11,919 nt of DNA from JBPCOB01 sp051000715 (GCA_051000715.1 JBPCOB010000217.1:1-11919); one strand, 5' to 3'. Shown: positions 1 through 7,502, counted from the stretch's first letter. Made by a program: numbers and translations. The notes: generated by a model not told the origin, from the sequence alone.

Positions 1-22
1 GAGACCGCCCTCGACCAGGAAT

Positions 23-51
23 TTGGCTCTGAGCAGGTCTTCACCTAGACT
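23..51 (+). promoter_or_regulatory. Predicted promoter upstream of rplN
   Basis: A -35-like TTGGCT (23-28) lies 17 bases before a -10 TAGACT (46-51). Both match the housekeeping sigma consensus at four of six positions, and TAGANT is a usual actinobacterial -10. Transcription would start near 57-60, giving a leader of about 165 nt before rplN. The same boxes and spacing recur before infA (TTGGCC-N17-TAGACT), which supports a shared promoter class. The -10 overlaps a perfect 6+1+6 inverted repeat at 44-56. The start site is inferred. Confidence 0.65.
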
Positions 52-224
52 CTAGGGGTTGCCGTGGACAGACCTCGGCTGGCATCTCGAGCATTACCGT
101 CAGCCCCGCGTGCCTTTCGACAACGAAGACCATGCATGACTGGTCTGGTGGACCATGCATTTTAGCGTCCTCCAGCCCGCTCGTGCGTGGGCGTGCAAAC
201 ACGTGGACCAGGTCAGGAGATCGA
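52..224 (+). promoter_or_regulatory. Predicted structured 5' leader of rplN
   Basis: This stretch has no convincing gene. Its clearest structure is a bulged hairpin at 132-160: ATGCA (132-136) pairs with TGCAT (156-160), four bases TGAC bulge out, and TGGTC (141-145) pairs with GACCA (151-155) around a 5-nt loop. Four T follow or close the stem (160-163). The 10-mer GACCATGCAT occurs twice (128-137 and 151-160), and GTGGACCA occurs twice (148-155 and 203-210). CTGGTC (140-145) could instead pair with GACCAG (206-211), just before the rplN ribosome-binding site. A regulatory role is inferred only from this layout. Confidence 0.4.
215..220 (+). promoter_or_regulatory. rplN ribosome-binding site
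   Basis: AGGAGA lies 4 bases before GTG 225 and 7 bases before ATG 228. It rules out the longer in-frame start at ATG 132, which has no Shine-Dalgarno sequence and would add 31 residues absent from the family. Confidence 0.75.
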
Positions 225-593
225 GTGATGCAGCAGGAATCGCGGCTGAAGGTGGCCGACAACACGGGTGCCAAGGAGATCTTGTGCATCCGGGTGCTCG
301 GCGGCTCGGGGCGGCGCTACGCCGGGATCGGGGACGTCATCATCGGGACCGTCAAGGACGCGCTGCCCGGTGCCGGGGTCAAGCGCGGTGACGTCGTCCG
401 TGCCGTCGTCGTTCGCACGACCAAGGAGCGGCGCCGGCCGGACGGGTCCTACATCCGCTTCGACGAGAACGCCGCGGTTCTGATTCGCGAGGGCGGCGAC
501 CCGCGCGGCACCCGGATCTTCGGCCCGGTGGGCCGAGAACTCCGGGACAAGCGCTTCATGCGGATCATCTCCCTCGCCCCGGAGGTGCTGTGA
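225..593 (+). CDS. rplN: 50S ribosomal protein L14 (uL14)
   Basis: L14 is a core protein of the large subunit that binds 23S rRNA at the subunit interface, next to L19, and contacts 16S rRNA in the 70S ribosome. The product is 122 residues, the standard family length. It opens with the recognisable [20 protein letters not shown] and ends with the conserved [20 protein letters not shown] chose GTG 225 because it gives the usual length (MMQQES, where relatives have MIQQES) with AGGAGA just upstream. ATG 228 is equally possible and differs by one residue. The gene opens the block and appears to have its own promoter and leader. Its stop overlaps the rplX start (TGATG, 591-595), so translation is probably coupled. 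Upstream rpsQ, the usual neighbour, is not visible in the first 224 bases. Confidence 0.97.
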   Translation: MMQQESRLKVADNTGAKEILCIRVLGGSGRRYAGIGDVIIGTVKDALPGAGVKRGDVVRAVVVRTTKERRRPDGSYIRFDENAAVLIREGGDPRGTRIFGPVGRELRDKRFMRIISLAPEVL

Positions 594-934
594 TGAGCGA
601 CAAGGCGAAGGCCGCCTCGATGAAGGTGAAGAAGGGCGACACCGTCCTGGTCGTCAACGGCAAGGACCGCGGCGCCAAGGGCAAGGTCATTGCGGCCTAC
701 CCCGACAAGCATCGGGTGATCGTCGAAGGCGTCAACCGGATCAAGAAGCACACCCGGATCACCGCCGGCAGCCGAGGCAGTCGGGAGGGCGGGATCGTCA
801 CGCAGGAAGCAAGCATCCATGTCAGCAACGTGATGGTGATCGACAGCGACGGCAAGCCGGCCCGGGTCGGCTACCGCAAAGACGACGACGGCCGCAGCGT
901 CCGGGTGTCGCGGCGCAACGGTAAGGATCTGTGA
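593..934 (+). CDS. rplX: 50S ribosomal protein L24 (uL24)
   Basis: L24 is an early assembly-initiator protein that binds the 5' domain of 23S rRNA near the exit tunnel. The product has 113 residues. A KOW motif lies at about residues 10-37 ([20 protein letters not shown]), followed by NRIKKHTR and the typical [17 protein letters not shown] segment. I chose ATG 593 because GGAGG at 581-585 lies 7 bases upstream and because it overlaps the rplN stop. GTG 590 would add one residue. ATG 620 would start at the common MKVKKGD but has no nearby ribosome-binding site, so a short MSDKAKAAS extension before the KOW motif seems real. Its stop lies 2 bases before ATG 937 of rplE, or overlaps the alternative GTG 931. 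Confidence 0.97.
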   Translation: MSDKAKAASMKVKKGDTVLVVNGKDRGAKGKVIAAYPDKHRVIVEGVNRIKKHTRITAGSRGSREGGIVTQEASIHVSNVMVIDSDGKPARVGYRKDDDGRSVRVSRRNGKDL

Positions 935-936
935 CC

Positions 937-1500
937 ATGACCACAGTGCAACGGTCGCTACCGCGGCTCAAGCAGCGCTTCCAGGAGGAGATCCTCCCCG
1001 ACCTGCGCGGGCAGTTCGACTTCAGCAACGTGATGCAGGTACCCCGCATCACGAAGATCGTGGTGAACATGGGCGTCGGTGAGGCAGCGCGGGACGCCAA
1101 GCTGATGGACGGCGCCGTCCGGGACCTGTCGGTGATCACCGGGCAGAAGCCCCAGGTACAGCGGGCCCGCAAGTCCGTCGCGCAGTTCAAGCTGCGCGAG
1201 GGGATGCCGATCGGCGCCAAGTGCACGCTGCGTGGCGACCGCATGTGGGAGTTCCTCGACCGGCTGCTCACCCTCGCCCTCCCGCGGATCCGGGACTTCC
1301 GCGGCCTGTCGCCGCGCCAGTTCGACGGCAACGGCAACTACACGTTCGGGCTGACCGAGCAGTCGATGTTCCACGAGATCGACGTGGACCGCATCGATCG
1401 GGCCCGCGGTATGGACATCACGGTGGTCACCACCGCGACCAACGACGACGAGGGCCGGGCGTTGCTGCGCGCGCTCGGCTTCCCGTTCAAGGAGAACTGA
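937..1500 (+). CDS. rplE: 50S ribosomal protein L5 (uL5)
   Basis: L5 binds 5S rRNA and, with L18, mounts it on the central protuberance, where it also meets S13 across the subunit bridge. With ATG 937 the product has 187 residues, a normal actinobacterial length. Diagnostic segments are [47 protein letters not shown], the [16 protein letters not shown] loop and the C-terminal [14 protein letters not shown] at 923-927 is 9 bases before ATG 937 but only 3 before GTG 931, so I prefer ATG. GTG 931 would overlap the rplX stop (GTGA) and add two residues. rpsN follows after 2 bases. In E. coli the corresponding mRNA region is the S8 feedback target of the spc operon; I could not recognise that site here. 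Confidence 0.97.
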   Translation: MTTVQRSLPRLKQRFQEEILPDLRGQFDFSNVMQVPRITKIVVNMGVGEAARDAKLMDGAVRDLSVITGQKPQVQRARKSVAQFKLREGMPIGAKCTLRGDRMWEFLDRLLTLALPRIRDFRGLSPRQFDGNGNYTFGLTEQSMFHEIDVDRIDRARGMDITVVTTATNDDEGRALLRALGFPFKEN

Positions 1501-1502
1501 GC

Positions 1503-1688
1503 ATGGCCAAGAAGGCGCTGGTCAACAAGGCCAACCGCAAGCAGAAGTTCGCCGTCCGGAGCTACCGTCGCTGCCAGCGGTGCGGACGGCCGCGCGCGGT
1601 CTTCCGCACGTTCGGGCTGTGCCGAATCTGCCTGCGCGAGATGGCCCACGCCGGCGAACTGCCCGGCGTGACGAAAAGCAGCTGGTAA
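1503..1688 (+). CDS. rpsN: 30S ribosomal protein S14, zinc form (uS14, type Z)
   Basis: S14 binds the head of the small subunit and is needed for late assembly. This is the short zinc-ribbon form, 61 residues against about 100 for the zinc-free form. The four ligands are C24, C27, C40 and C43 in a CxxC-x12-CxxC pattern. The chain ends with the usual [12 protein letters not shown] 1503 lies 2 bases after the rplE stop, so translation is probably coupled. Actinobacteria often carry a second, zinc-free S14 under Zur control elsewhere; none is in this window. The 70-base spacer that follows (1689-1758) holds only short G/C complementary runs and no convincing promoter. Confidence 0.98.
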   Translation: MAKKALVNKANRKQKFAVRSYRRCQRCGRPRAVFRTFGLCRICLREMAHAGELPGVTKSSW

Positions 1689-1758
1689 ACCCACCTCTTC
1701 GCCGTAGGCCCGAACAGGGAACCCCGGCGGGAAGAAGAAAGGCAGAAGTGCCACTCCG

Positions 1759-2163
1759 ATGATGACCGACCCGATCGCGGACATGCTCACCCGTCTGCGC
1801 AACGCCAACTCGGCGTACCACGACGACGTGGCCATGCCGCATTCCAAGCTGAAGGTGCACGTGGCCGAGATCCTGCAGCAGGAGGGCTACATCGCCAGCT
1901 GGACCGTGGCCGACGCCCCCGAGGGGCAGGTCGGCAAGGTACTCACGGTGCAGCTGAAGTACGGTCCGAACCGCGAGCGCAGCATCGCCGGTCTGCGACG
2001 GGTGTCCAAGCCCGGCCTGCGGGTGTACGCCCAGTCCACCGGGCTGCCCAAGGTGCTGGGCGGGTTGGGCGTGGCGATCATCTCCACGTCCACCGGACTG
2101 CTCACCGACAAGCAGGCCAACAAGCGCAAGGTAGGCGGGGAAGTCCTCGCCTACGTCTGGTAG
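1759..2163 (+). CDS. rpsH: 30S ribosomal protein S8 (uS8)
   Basis: S8 binds the central domain of 16S rRNA (helix 21) and is a primary assembly protein. In E. coli it also represses its own operon. The product is 134 residues, starting [17 protein letters not shown] and ending with the family signature [35 protein letters not shown] in part. ATG 1759 and ATG 1762 are adjacent, and family members often start MTMTDPIAD, so either is possible. The ribosome-binding site is weak: AGAAG at 1744-1748, 10 bases upstream of 1759. The 70-base gap before it is the widest inside the spc block, so this is where block-internal regulation or RNA processing would most easily sit. The rplF start follows after 11 bases. 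Confidence 0.97.
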   Translation: MMTDPIADMLTRLRNANSAYHDDVAMPHSKLKVHVAEILQQEGYIASWTVADAPEGQVGKVLTVQLKYGPNRERSIAGLRRVSKPGLRVYAQSTGLPKVLGGLGVAIISTSTGLLTDKQANKRKVGGEVLAYVW

Positions 2164-2174
2164 GGGAGGAACGC

Positions 2175-2714
2175 ATGTCTCGCATCGGAAGGCTGCCCAT
2201 CCCCGTGCCCAGCGGCGTCGACGTCGACATCGACGGGCGGGCGGTGACGGTCAAGGGACCGAAGGGCACGTTGACCCACACCGTCGCCGCGCCCATCCAG
2301 GTCGCCCGCGCCGACGACGGCCAGCTGCAGGTGACCCGTCCCGACGACGAGCGGGAGAGCCGCTCGCTGCACGGGCTGTCCCGCACCCTGATCTCCAACA
2401 TGGTCGTCGGCGTCACCGCCGGCTACTCCAAGGCGATGGAGATCGTCGGCGTCGGTTACCGGGTCCAGGCCCGCGGGCGCGACCTCGAGTTCGCGCTCGG
2501 TTTCAGCCACCCCGTCCACATCGTGGCGCCGGAGGGCATCGACTTCGCCGTCCAGGCACCGACCCGGTTCACCGTGTCGGGGATCGACAAGCAACAGGTC
2601 GGCGAGGTGGCCGCCAAGATCCGCAAGCTGCGTAAGCCCGACCCGTACAAGGGCAAGGGCGTGCGTTACCAGGGCGAGGTTGTTCGTCGCAAGGTCGGAA
2701 AGACGGGTAAGTGA
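2175..2714 (+). CDS. rplF: 50S ribosomal protein L6 (uL6)
   Basis: L6 binds 23S rRNA near the sarcin-ricin loop and the factor-binding site. The product has 179 residues, the family norm, and comprises the two related alpha/beta repeats. The first begins [15 protein letters not shown] with VKGPKGTL at about residues 27-34. The second holds [13 protein letters not shown] and ends with the signature [15 protein letters not shown] at about residues 153-167. ATG 2175 has a strong GGGGAGGA (2163-2170) just upstream. The gene sits 11 bases after rpsH, and its stop overlaps the rplR start (TGATG). Confidence 0.98.
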   Translation: MSRIGRLPIPVPSGVDVDIDGRAVTVKGPKGTLTHTVAAPIQVARADDGQLQVTRPDDERESRSLHGLSRTLISNMVVGVTAGYSKAMEIVGVGYRVQARGRDLEFALGFSHPVHIVAPEGIDFAVQAPTRFTVSGIDKQQVGEVAAKIRKLRKPDPYKGKGVRYQGEVVRRKVGKTGK

Positions 2715-3082
2715 TGGGAAACGACATCTCCAAGGCGCGCCGGCTCGGCCGCGCCTCGCGGCACTTCCGGTTGCGCAAGAAGGTCGCCGGCACGCCGGCG
2801 CGGCCCAGGCTCGTGGTCAGCCGCTCCACGCGGCACATCCACGTGCAGATCGTCGACGACTCGGCCGGGCGTACCCTGGCCGCGGCCTCCACGATGGACT
2901 CGTCCATCCGCGGCTCCGACGGCGACAAGTCCGCGCACGCCGCGCGGGTCGGCGAGCTGATCGCGACCCGGGCGCTGGACGCCGGCATCTCCACGGTCGT
3001 GTTCGACCGGGGCGGCAACCGCTACCAGGGCCGGATCGCGGCGCTGGCCACGGCCGCCCGAGAGGGTGGCCTGGACTTCTGA
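2714..3082 (+). CDS. rplR: 50S ribosomal protein L18 (uL18)
   Basis: L18 binds 5S rRNA and joins L5 in attaching it to the large subunit. The product has 122 residues. A basic, arginine-rich N-terminus ([17 protein letters not shown]) is followed by [20 protein letters not shown] and the C-terminal [18 protein letters not shown], all typical. ATG 2714 overlaps the rplF stop in TGATG, so reinitiation is likely; the only upstream purine run (GGAAAG, 2697-2702) is rather distant. GTG 2711 would add one methionine. A 43-base gap follows before rpsE. Confidence 0.97.
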   Translation: MGNDISKARRLGRASRHFRLRKKVAGTPARPRLVVSRSTRHIHVQIVDDSAGRTLAAASTMDSSIRGSDGDKSAHAARVGELIATRALDAGISTVVFDRGGNRYQGRIAALATAAREGGLDF

Positions 3083-3113
3083 TGGCAGCACCGACGAGCA
3101 CGACCCGAACTGT

Positions 3114-3119
3114 AAGGAG
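3114..3119 (+). promoter_or_regulatory. rpsE ribosome-binding site
   Basis: AAGGAG lies 6 bases before ATG 3126. It decides the rpsE start against a longer in-frame GTG at 3066, which would overlap rplR and add 20 non-conserved residues. Confidence 0.8.
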
Positions 3120-3125
3120 CACCTG

Positions 3126-3719
3126 ATGCCTGGACCGCAGCGCCGAGGCGGCACGACCGGCGGTGACCGCCGGGACGGCGGCCGGGGCGGCAATGCCCCC
3201 GACAAGAGCGCGCACATCGAGCGCGTCGTCGCGATCAACCGGGTGGCGAAGGTGGTCAAGGGTGGCCGCCGGTTCAGCTTCACCGCCCTGGTCGTCGTCG
3301 GTGACGGCGACGGGACCGTCGGTGTCGGATACGGCAAGGCCAAGGAGGTGCCGGCGGCGATCGCCAAGGGCGTCGAGGAGGCCAAGAAGAACTTCTTCAA
3401 GGTGCCTCGGATCGCTGCCACCATCCCGCACCCGGTGCAAGGCGAGAAGGCTGCCGGCGTCGTGTTGCTCAAGCCGGCAAGCCCCGGCACCGGCGTCATC
3501 GCGGGTGGACCGGTACGGGCGGTCCTGGAGTGCGCCGGCATACACGACGTGCTGTCGAAGTCGCTCGGATCCTCCAACGCGATCAATATCGTGCACGCCA
3601 CGGTGGTAGCGCTGCAGGCCCTGGTCCGGCCCGAAGAGGTCGCGGCGCGGCGCGGGCTGCCCATCGAGGACGTCGCCCCCGCTGCCATGCTCCGTGCCCG
3701 CGCCGGCGTGGGGGTCTGA
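3126..3719 (+). CDS. rpsE: 30S ribosomal protein S5 (uS5)
   Basis: S5 lies at the back of the small subunit near the mRNA entry site, contacts S4 and S8, and affects decoding accuracy. The product has 197 residues. A glycine/arginine-rich N-terminal tail (1-27) is followed by the S5 dsRBD-like domain, [20 protein letters not shown] at about 32-51 and [15 protein letters not shown] at about 65-79. The C-terminal domain contains [19 protein letters not shown] (121-139) and [10 protein letters not shown] (150-159). ATG 3126 is fixed by AAGGAG 3114-3119. rpmD follows after a single base. Confidence 0.98.
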   Translation: MPGPQRRGGTTGGDRRDGGRGGNAPDKSAHIERVVAINRVAKVVKGGRRFSFTALVVVGDGDGTVGVGYGKAKEVPAAIAKGVEEAKKNFFKVPRIAATIPHPVQGEKAAGVVLLKPASPGTGVIAGGPVRAVLECAGIHDVLSKSLGSSNAINIVHATVVALQALVRPEEVAARRGLPIEDVAPAAMLRARAGVGV

Positions 3720-3720
3720 G

Positions 3721-3903
3721 ATGGGCCGGCTGAAGGTCACCCAGGTCCGGTCCGGAATCGGCGGGAAGCGCAACCAGCGCGAGACCCTACGTACGCTCGG
3801 ACTCAAGCGGCTGCACGACGTCGTCGTCAAGGAGGACCGCCCGGAGATCCGCGGCATGGTCTCGACGGTGTCGCACCTGGTCTCGGTCGAGGAGGTCGAC
3901 TAA
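3721..3903 (+). CDS. rpmD: 50S ribosomal protein L30 (uL30)
   Basis: L30 is a small protein that binds 23S rRNA on the solvent side near 5S rRNA. The product has 60 residues, typical of the bacterial short form. It starts MGRLKVTQVRSGIGGKRNQR and continues with the TLGLKRLHDVVVKED segment and RGMVSTVSHLVSVEEVD. ATG 3721 starts one base after the rpsE stop. The only ribosome-binding candidate is a G run at 3710-3714, so translation is probably coupled to rpsE. rplO follows after 3 bases. Confidence 0.97.
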   Translation: MGRLKVTQVRSGIGGKRNQRETLRTLGLKRLHDVVVKEDRPEIRGMVSTVSHLVSVEEVD

Positions 3904-3906
3904 CCG

Positions 3907-4359
3907 ATGACTCTCAAGGTCCATCACCTGCGCCCGGCGCCGGGCGCACACACCGAGCGCACCCGGGTCGGCCGCGGCGCCGGCTCCAAGGGTAAGACCG
4001 CCGGGCGCGGCACCAAGGGAACCAAGGCGAGAGGGAACGTGCCGGCTCGGCTCGAGGGTGGGCAGATGCCGCTGCACATGCGGCTGCCCAAGCTCAAGGG
4101 TTTCACCAACCGTTTCCGGGTGGCCTATCAGGTCGTCAACCTCGACAAGCTGGGCGCTCTGTTCCCAGCGGGTGGCGTGGTCACCGTCGAGGACCTGGTG
4201 GAGCGCGGCGCGGTCCGCAAGGGCGCTCCGGTCAAGGTTCTCGGGAGCGGCGAGCTGTCGGTTGCGCTGCAGGTGCAGGCGCACGCGTTCTCCGCCTCCG
4301 CTCGAGACAAGATCGCCGCGGCCGGCGGCTCCACGAGGGAGTTCCGGGCAAGGCCGTAG
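3907..4359 (+). CDS. rplO: 50S ribosomal protein L15 (uL15)
   Basis: L15 is an assembly protein that threads a long basic N-terminal arm into 23S rRNA. The product has 150 residues. The glycine- and lysine-rich arm at residues 18-45 ([20 protein letters not shown]) and the [16 protein letters not shown] segment at 51-66 are diagnostic. [20 protein letters not shown] near the C-terminus is also typical. ATG 3907 lies 3 bases after the rpmD stop, with GGAGG 3891-3895 at the end of rpmD, 11 bases upstream. It is the last gene of the spc-like block before a 174-base spacer that holds the secY promoter. Confidence 0.98.
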   Translation: MTLKVHHLRPAPGAHTERTRVGRGAGSKGKTAGRGTKGTKARGNVPARLEGGQMPLHMRLPKLKGFTNRFRVAYQVVNLDKLGALFPAGGVVTVEDLVERGAVRKGAPVKVLGSGELSVALQVQAHAFSASARDKIAAAGGSTREFRARP

Positions 4360-4406
4360 CGGCCACCCACTCGAGCAGCCGCTGAACCGCTCCGCCCGAG
4401 GCACAC

Positions 4407-4415
4407 TGTTAGAGT
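4407..4415 (+). promoter_or_regulatory. Predicted extended -10 promoter for secY-adk-map
   Basis: TGT followed by TAGAGT forms an extended -10 (TG at 4407-4408, TAGAGT 4410-4415). No good -35 lies 16-18 bases upstream, which an extended -10 can tolerate. Transcription would start near 4422, giving a leader of about 110 nt. The leader contains the 10-bp palindrome GGCGATCGCC (4440-4449). The rest of the 4360-4533 spacer holds no gene. The spacer before secY is a plausible place for an internal promoter; the start site is not demonstrated. Confidence 0.5.
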
Positions 4416-4533
4416 CGTCGGCGGCGGGCGTCGCGTTTTGGCGATCGCCGCGCCGTCAACGGCCTAAAGCCCGTCGTCCCGTCGACCCGGAGTTCCGGCG
4501 CACCGCGAGCCGGATCGCCGCGCAGGAGGAGCC

Positions 4534-5829
4534 TTGCTCACCGCCTTCGCCCGGGCGTTCCGGACGCCGGACCTGCGCAAGAAGCTGCTGTTCGTCCTCG
4601 GCATCCTGGCGCTGTACCGCCTCGGCTCGGTGGTGCCGTCACCGGGAGTCGACTACCAGGCGATCCACAAGTGCATCGACCAGACGCAGAACTCCACCGT
4701 CTACACCCTGGTCAACCTCTTCAGCGGGGGCGCGCTGCTGCAGCTGTCCATCTTCGCGCTCGGCATCATGCCCTACATCACCGCCAGCATCATCATCCAG
4801 CTGCTGGTCGTGGTGATCCCCCGGCTGGAGCGACTGAAGAAGGAAGGGCAGTCCGGCCAGACCAAGCTCACCCAGTACACCCGCTACCTGACGATCGCGC
4901 TCGCGATCCTTCAGTCCACCGGCATCGCGGCGCTGGCCCGCGGCAACCCCAGCGGGCTGTTCCCGACCTGCAACCGCGCGATCCTGCCGGACACCTCGCT
5001 GTTCCGGGTGACCACGCTGGTCATCACCATGACCGCGGGTACCGCTGTGATCATGTGGCTCGGTGAGCTGATCACCGACCGGGGGATCGGCAACGGCATG
5101 TCCCTGCTGATCTTCACCTCTATCGCGGCCCGGCTGCCGGCCCAGGGTGGCCGCATCCTCACCCAGAACGCATTCGTCTTCGCCGTCGTCCTGCTGCTGG
5201 GCATCGTGATCGTGGCCGCGATCGTGTACGTCGAGCAGGCGCAGCGGCGGATTCCCGTGCAGTACGCCAAGCGGATGATCGGTCGCCGGATGTACGGCGG
5301 TACCTCCACCTACCTGCCGCTGAAGGTCAACCAGGCCGGCGTCATCCCGGTCATCTTCGCGTCCTCGCTGCTCTACCTGCCACAGCTGCTCTCCAGCGTC
5401 TGGCGCGGCAACCAGACCTTCCAGCGCATCATCGCCCAGCACTTCGTCCGCGGTGACAGCCTGGTCTACCTGGTGACCTACTTCCTGCTTATCGTGTTCT
5501 TCACCTACTTCTACGTGGCGATCACCTTCAACCCGGTGGAGGTGAGCGACAACATGAAGAAGTACGGCGGCTTCGTGCCGGGCATCCGGCCCGGCCGGCC
5601 GACCGCCGAGTACCTCGACTACATCCTGTCCCGGATTACTTTCCCCGGATCGCTCTACCTCGGCATCGTCGCGGTGCTGCCCATCATCGCGCTGCGGTTC
5701 CTCGGCAGCGGTGAGCAGTTCCCATTCGGTGGCACCTCCATCCTGATCCTGGTCGGCGTGGGTCTCGACACCGTCAAGCAGATCGAGAGCCAGCTGATGC
5801 TGCGCAACTACGAGGGCTTCCTCCGCTAG
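4534..5829 (+). CDS. secY: Protein translocase subunit SecY
   Basis: SecY is the channel of the SecYEG translocon, moving unfolded preproteins across or into the plasma membrane with SecA. The product has 431 residues with ten predicted membrane segments, at about 18-36, 70-96, 115-134, 159-178, 185-200, 213-234, 268-288, 309-331, 371-390 and 396-412. Diagnostic parts are [20 protein letters not shown] (63-82), [19 protein letters not shown], the cytoplasmic loop [16 protein letters not shown], and [20 protein letters not shown]. The start is TTG 4534: AGGAGGA (4524-4530) is close upstream and the translated N-terminus [18 protein letters not shown] matches actinobacterial SecY. The rare start may moderate expression. 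Two outward-facing cysteines (C47, C146) could pair. The stop overlaps the adk start (TAGTG). Confidence 0.98.
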   Translation: MLTAFARAFRTPDLRKKLLFVLGILALYRLGSVVPSPGVDYQAIHKCIDQTQNSTVYTLVNLFSGGALLQLSIFALGIMPYITASIIIQLLVVVIPRLERLKKEGQSGQTKLTQYTRYLTIALAILQSTGIAALARGNPSGLFPTCNRAILPDTSLFRVTTLVITMTAGTAVIMWLGELITDRGIGNGMSLLIFTSIAARLPAQGGRILTQNAFVFAVVLLLGIVIVAAIVYVEQAQRRIPVQYAKRMIGRRMYGGTSTYLPLKVNQAGVIPVIFASSLLYLPQLLSSVWRGNQTFQRIIAQHFVRGDSLVYLVTYFLLIVFFTYFYVAITFNPVEVSDNMKKYGGFVPGIRPGRPTAEYLDYILSRITFPGSLYLGIVAVLPIIALRFLGSGEQFPFGGTSILILVGVGLDTVKQIESQLMLRNYEGFLR

Positions 5830-6512
5830 TGCGCCTCGTCCTCGTCGGGCCCCCTGGAGCGGGCAAGGGGACACAGGCCCAGTTCATCGCAACCGAACTG
5901 TGGATACCCAAGATCTCCACGGGTGACATCTTCAGGGCCAACGTGAGCTCGGGTACGCCACTCGGCCAGCAGGCGAAGGCCTATATGGACGCCGGCGACC
6001 TGGTGCCCGACGAGGTCACCATCGAAATGGTCCACGACCGGCTGGCCGACGACGACGCCGCCAAGGGCTTCTTGCTCGACGGCTTTCCCCGCAACGTGCA
6101 ACAGGCCCAGGTGCTCGAGGACATGCTGCTGAAGGGCGGCGCTCGGCTCGACATGGTTCTGGAGCTGGTCGTCGACGACGACGAGGTGGTCCGGCGGCTG
6201 TCCGGACGGCGTACCTGCCGGCGGTGCAACCACGTCTGGCACATCGACTTCGACCCGCCGGGCGTCGAGGGGATCTGCGACCGCTGCGGCGGCGCGTTGT
6301 TCCAGCGCGACGACGACCGCGAGGAGACGATCCGCCACCGGCTGGACGTCTACGCCGAGCAGACCGCCCCGCTGGTGTCCTACTACGCCCACCAGGGACT
6401 GCTCGCGGGCATCGACGCGACCGGGCCGGTCGATGACGTGACGGAGCGCGCGGTGGCGGCGATTCGGCACCGGACGGTGGCCGGTCGCTGGCCGCGGGGG
6501 CATGCCGGATGA
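5829..6512 (+). CDS. adk: Adenylate kinase, zinc-LID long form
   Basis: Adk interconverts ATP + AMP and two ADP in the cytosol and sets the adenylate balance. The product has 227 residues. The P-loop GPPGAGKGT lies at 7-15, the AMP-binding part holds STGDIFRAN (30-38) with R36, and GFPRN (85-89) includes R88. The LID is the long type with a complete zinc set C130, C133, C150 and C153. RDDD with R160 and RHRLDVY (R169, R171) follow. The start is GTG 5829, which shares its first base with the secY stop (TAGTG); the first residues [15 protein letters not shown] fit the family exactly. No strong ribosome-binding site is seen, so coupling to secY is likely. A basic tail of about 15 residues ([12 protein letters not shown] at the end) exceeds the usual C-terminus. 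The stop overlaps map by 4 bases. Confidence 0.98.
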   Translation: MRLVLVGPPGAGKGTQAQFIATELWIPKISTGDIFRANVSSGTPLGQQAKAYMDAGDLVPDEVTIEMVHDRLADDDAAKGFLLDGFPRNVQQAQVLEDMLLKGGARLDMVLELVVDDDEVVRRLSGRRTCRRCNHVWHIDFDPPGVEGICDRCGGALFQRDDDREETIRHRLDVYAEQTAPLVSYYAHQGLLAGIDATGPVDDVTERAVAAIRHRTVAGRWPRGHAG

Positions 6513-7315
6513 TTCAGATCAAGACCCCCGCGGAGATCGAGAAGATGCGGGCGGCCGGACTGGTCGTGGGGCGGACGCTGGAGAAGCTGCGGGCCGCGGT
6601 GGCCCCCGGCGTGACGACCGCCGAGCTCGACGAGCTGGCGGAGTCGGCCATTCGGGCGGAGGGCGCCACTCCGTCCTTCCTCGGTTACCGCGGCTTCCCG
6701 GCCACCATCTGCGCCTCGGTGAACGAGGAGGTCGTGCACGCCATCCCCCGTCGCGGCAGAGTGCTGCAGGAGGGCGATGTCATCTCCTTGGACTGCGGAG
6801 CGGTTCTGGATGGCTACCACGGCGACGCGGCCGTCACCGTCGTGGTGGGAGCGGTGGCGCCGGAGCTCGCCGAGCTGTTGCGGGTCTGCGAGGAGTCGAT
6901 GTGGCGGGGCTTTGCCGCCGCCCGGCTCGGCGGCCGGCTGAGCGACATCAGCGCCGCGGTGGAGGCAACCGTGCGCCCGTACGGCTACGGAATCGTCGAG
7001 GGCTATGGCGGGCATGGCATCGGCACCGAGATGCACCAGGACCCCCACGTCCTCAACTACGGCCGGCCCGGCCGCGGCCCGAAACTGGTCAGGGGGATGG
7101 CGCTGGCGATCGAGCCGATGATCACGATGGGCTCGCCAGCCACTCGCGAGCTACCCGACCGGTGGACCGTGGTGACCAGAGACGGCTCGTACGCCGCCCA
7201 CTTCGAGCACACGTTCACCCTCACCGACGACGGCCCGTGGGTGCTGACCGCGCTGGACGGGGGTGCTGCGCGGCTCCATCCGCTGCTGTCGACCGGCGCT
7301 GCCCCCGGCCGATGA
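6509..7315 (+). CDS. map: Methionine aminopeptidase, type I
   Basis: MetAP removes the initiator methionine from new proteins with small second residues, acting near the ribosome exit tunnel. The product has 268 residues of the pita-bread fold, a normal type Ia length. The five metal ligands are visible: D95 (SLDCG), D106 (YHGDAAVT), H169 (GGHGIG), E202 (AIEPM) and E233 (HFEHT). Two catalytic histidines, H77 (NEEVVHAIP) and H176 (TEMHQDPH), are also present. The start ATG 6509 overlaps the adk stop as ATGA, so translation is coupled. The G run at 6495-6499 may serve as a weak ribosome-binding site. No N-terminal SH3-binding or zinc extension is present. The secY-adk-map trio is followed by a 187-base gap with a new promoter. 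Confidence 0.98.
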   Translation: MIQIKTPAEIEKMRAAGLVVGRTLEKLRAAVAPGVTTAELDELAESAIRAEGATPSFLGYRGFPATICASVNEEVVHAIPRRGRVLQEGDVISLDCGAVLDGYHGDAAVTVVVGAVAPELAELLRVCEESMWRGFAAARLGGRLSDISAAVEATVRPYGYGIVEGYGGHGIGTEMHQDPHVLNYGRPGRGPKLVRGMALAIEPMITMGSPATRELPDRWTVVTRDGSYAAHFEHTFTLTDDGPWVLTALDGGAARLHPLLSTGAAPGR

Positions 7316-7381
7316 CCCGGCATGGTGAGGCGCGGTCGCCGGGGTCTCGTGCCCCGCCAGCGCTGTGGGACCCCGCCCGGG

Positions 7382-7410
7382 TTGGCCACGGCGCCGCAAG
7401 CACGTAGACT
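7382..7410 (+). promoter_or_regulatory. Predicted promoter for infA-rpmJ
   Basis: TTGGCC (7382-7387) and TAGACT (7405-7410) are 17 bases apart, nearly identical to the promoter before rplN. Transcription would start near 7417, leaving a leader of about 85 nt. That leader contains the GC palindrome GCCC-GCGC-GGGC (7422-7433). The rest of the 7316-7502 spacer carries no gene. A weak CGGGG/CCCCG stem (7340-7344 and 7352-7356) just after map could mark its 3' end, but no T run follows it. Confidence 0.65.
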
Positions 7411-7502
7411 GCCTCTTCGGCGCCCGCGCGGGCACGGATTCGGCGCGCTGTCTCGTATTTCGGCCGAGGTACGTTCACGACTGCCAGCGGAACGCGGAGG
7501 AG

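Noticed and set aside
1..48. 3' end of rpsQ or another upstream gene
   Set aside because: One frame is open from the left edge to TAG 46-48, but 15 residues ([15 protein letters not shown]) do not resemble S17 or anything I recognise, so I do not call a gene.
132..227. N-terminal extension of L14 from ATG 132
   Set aside because: The added 31 residues have no family counterpart and no ribosome-binding site, while AGGAGA at 215-220 serves GTG 225 or ATG 228.
1689..1758. S8 autoregulatory site or promoter between rpsN and rpsH
   Set aside because: Only 3-4 bp G/C complementarities are visible, with no helix-21-like element and no -10 box.
2666..3857. Long - strand frames (340 and 346 codons)
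   Set aside because: They are shadows of rplR and rpsE; no family motif and no ribosome-binding site.
4639..5874. 411-codon open frame on the - strand
   Set aside because: It is antisense to secY, and its composition (runs of Asp, Gln, Glu, Val) is the mirror of membrane-segment codons.
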